A stretch of DNA of 64,000 nucleotides from Sphingobacterium mizutaii (GTDB taxonomy: Bacteria; Bacteroidota; Bacteroidia; Sphingobacteriales; Sphingobacteriaceae), in contig NZ_LT906468.1 of NCBI RefSeq assembly GCF_900187125.1, positions 1,488,001 through 1,552,000 of the forward strand, written 5' to 3'. Of this stretch, positions 62,818-64,000 are shown in pieces; within the stretch, counting starts at the first letter, position 1, and each line of letters begins with the position of its first letter. Under the pieces are notes generated by a model. It was not told the DNA's origin. It searched no databases and worked only from the letters and a program-made list of their open reading frames with translations. Both the position numbers and the translations under genes were made by a program.

Positions 62818-63567
62818 TTATCCGCCCAGATGGACTATGCGATTTAGCGAATCCAAGGTCGCCCTGCATTTATCATTCCCTTTCGTGCCAACAATTTGAT
62901 TTTCGCTCTCATCAATTTCGTATCCTTTGCTTTTTAGATAATGGGTCAAGGTATTCTTATGGTCCACCTCGAAGTTAGAGATAACTTGAGGGAAGGTGGT
63001 GAATATCCGATGATGATTATCCTTTCTGTTATTTTGGATTGTATCAGATTTGACGGTCATCAGCATGATTCCACTACCATAGTCTGCTAGGTAATAGGCA
63101 TCAGCATCAAACATGCCCACTGCGATCAAACCTAATCGGTGCAATTCATCCTGTTTTATTGGGAATTCAGGCGTTCTCAGCTGATCTATCTTATTCTTTA
63201 CTCCATACTCTTTTAATATTTTCGCATCTTCAAGAAGGCTTTCTGGCAAATTGGATTGACTATTGGCCCAAGACCATAGCCAAGTATTAACCGAATAAGA
63301 AAAGCTGCCGATTATCTGCAAAGGAAATTCAAATCCTTCGCCAAAAGAAATCGTCCCACGGGTTAAATCTGCATCCCAACTCTTATCTTCTATCAATTCT
63401 GTAAAGTCTAGCTGCTTTTCAAAACCATAAGCTGCGTAACTTTCAAATAATTCTTTTTCTGTTTTTATCGGTTCAATGATTGGGGATTCATTGACGGTCG
63501 GTTGTTCTTTAATTTCATTTTCTTTTTTAGGTGCAGGTTTTCCAAATAACCTATTTAAAAATCCCAT
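62818..63567 (-). CDS. DUF6882-like protein
   Basis: 249 residues. The first ~35 residues ('MGFLNRLFGKPAPKKENEIKEQP') form an amphipathic start and a Lys/Glu/Pro linker. The domain that follows has 'GSFSYSVNTWLWSWANSQSNLPESLLEDAKILKEYGVK' (~85-125), the sequence I associate with DUF6882. Function unknown; members are often scattered next to toxin-immunity or housekeeping genes. No operon partner is visible. Confidence 0.65.
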   Translation of the reverse strand: MGFLNRLFGKPAPKKENEIKEQPTVNESPIIEPIKTEKELFESYAAYGFEKQLDFTELIEDKSWDADLTRGTISFGEGFEFPLQIIGSFSYSVNTWLWSWANSQSNLPESLLEDAKILKEYGVKNKIDQLRTPEFPIKQDELHRLGLIAVGMFDADAYYLADYGSGIMLMTVKSDTIQNNRKDNHHRIFTTFPQVISNFEVDHKNTLTHYLKSKGYEIDESENQIVGTKGNDKCRATLDSLNRIVHLGG

Positions 63568-64000
63568 ATTGTATGTCTTTACTGAGTTAGTTTATTTTGA
63601 TGTTTTAAGTTAGCAAAGGCAAGGTGAATTCCATAATCAGTATGGTCTATTGGTAAAGGAAATTCAATTTTCGTAGTGTAATATCTACTGTTTGTAGGGG
63701 AAAATACTTCTCTGCTCAAATCGCTTATTATTAATTATCCCTCAATTAAAATGATGTTTTATTTTAATATGCATTTCAAAAAGTCGCTTAACTACATATT
63801 TGCTTAAATTCCTAAACATCTTAATTGATCACCCAACTAAAGTATTTGTAAAATTTTTACAAATTTCTAGTTGTTAAATAGTTGTGTAACAATTTGTTAT
63901 TGCTTTTTCGTGTAAATTGTTACAAGTTTATTTGTCTAAACATGGGTTTCGCTCAAGAATATATTCTTTCATTCTTGTGATTATTAGTCTATTCTTCTGA
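63568..64000. other. AT-rich intergenic region at window end
   Basis: No gene or clear structured RNA seen. The sequence is AT rich with several TTGT/TAAATTGTTAC-type motifs (for example around 63889-63930) that probably belong to the promoter of a gene beyond the window. Confidence 0.4.

Overview
The window looks like a chromosomal segment of a Bacteroidota bacterium, most likely family Sphingobacteriaceae (Sphingobacterium/Pedobacter-like). The signs are a fused SecDF, SusC/SusD pairs, a bTHX ribosomal protein, few strong Shine-Dalgarno sites, promoters of the TTTG-N18/20-TAnnTTTG type, and moderately low GC. There is no prophage, insertion sequence or CRISPR array.

Layout. 1-7.1 kb: end of a patatin-like gene, an alpha/beta hydrolase, two identical tRNA-Arg(ACG) genes, adk, obgE, a repeat-rich intergenic island, a TIGR02757-type gene, then GNAT/gap/thioredoxin-like lipoprotein on the minus strand. 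7.3-17.8 kb: secDF, a Tic20/DUF4870-like membrane protein, a small outer-membrane protein, guaB, the 41-codon bTHX gene, an AGCS symporter, nhaA and a DUF389 protein. 17.9-25.6 kb: an AraC regulator divergent from a seven-gene operon that encodes a non-phosphorylative L-fucose pathway (FucP-like transporter, mutarotase, UxaA-type dehydratase, two SDRs, FAH-family hydrolase, lactonase). 26.0-36.4 kb: a second sugar locus with a GH172 (DUF2961) enzyme, a lipoprotein, L-fucose/D-arabinose isomerase, a second MFS transporter, ribulokinase, an unrecognised secreted 693-residue protein and a LacI regulator. This set fits release and catabolism of D-arabinose.

36.4-45.5 kb: crcB, a lone AraC regulator, a 1.5-kb intergenic island full of structured repeats, a DUF6702/HupE/M1-peptidase group, GNAT+TetR, and a WYL regulator. 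45.5-48.9 kb: the most interesting part. A WYL regulator is divergent from a predicted ~0.3-0.4 kb structured RNA carrying a circularly permuted tRNA mimic, followed by a soluble slipin-like SPFH protein and an RtcB RNA ligase. This resembles the bacterial Y-RNA/RNA-repair theme, but no Ro60 gene is in view. 49.0-54.4 kb: a SusC/SusD/lipoprotein operon whose promoter shares a ~41-bp module and paired LacI-type operators with the GH172 locus 23 kb away, so both probably belong to one regulon. 54.5-60.6 kb: a thiamine operon thiS-C-E-like-E-G-H-F on the minus strand behind a TPP riboswitch. 60.7-64.0 kb: a carboxypeptidase-regulatory-like protein, an EamA exporter, a small Rho-N-like protein and a DUF6882 protein.

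All functional statements come from reading motifs and gene context by eye. No database search or folding program was run.
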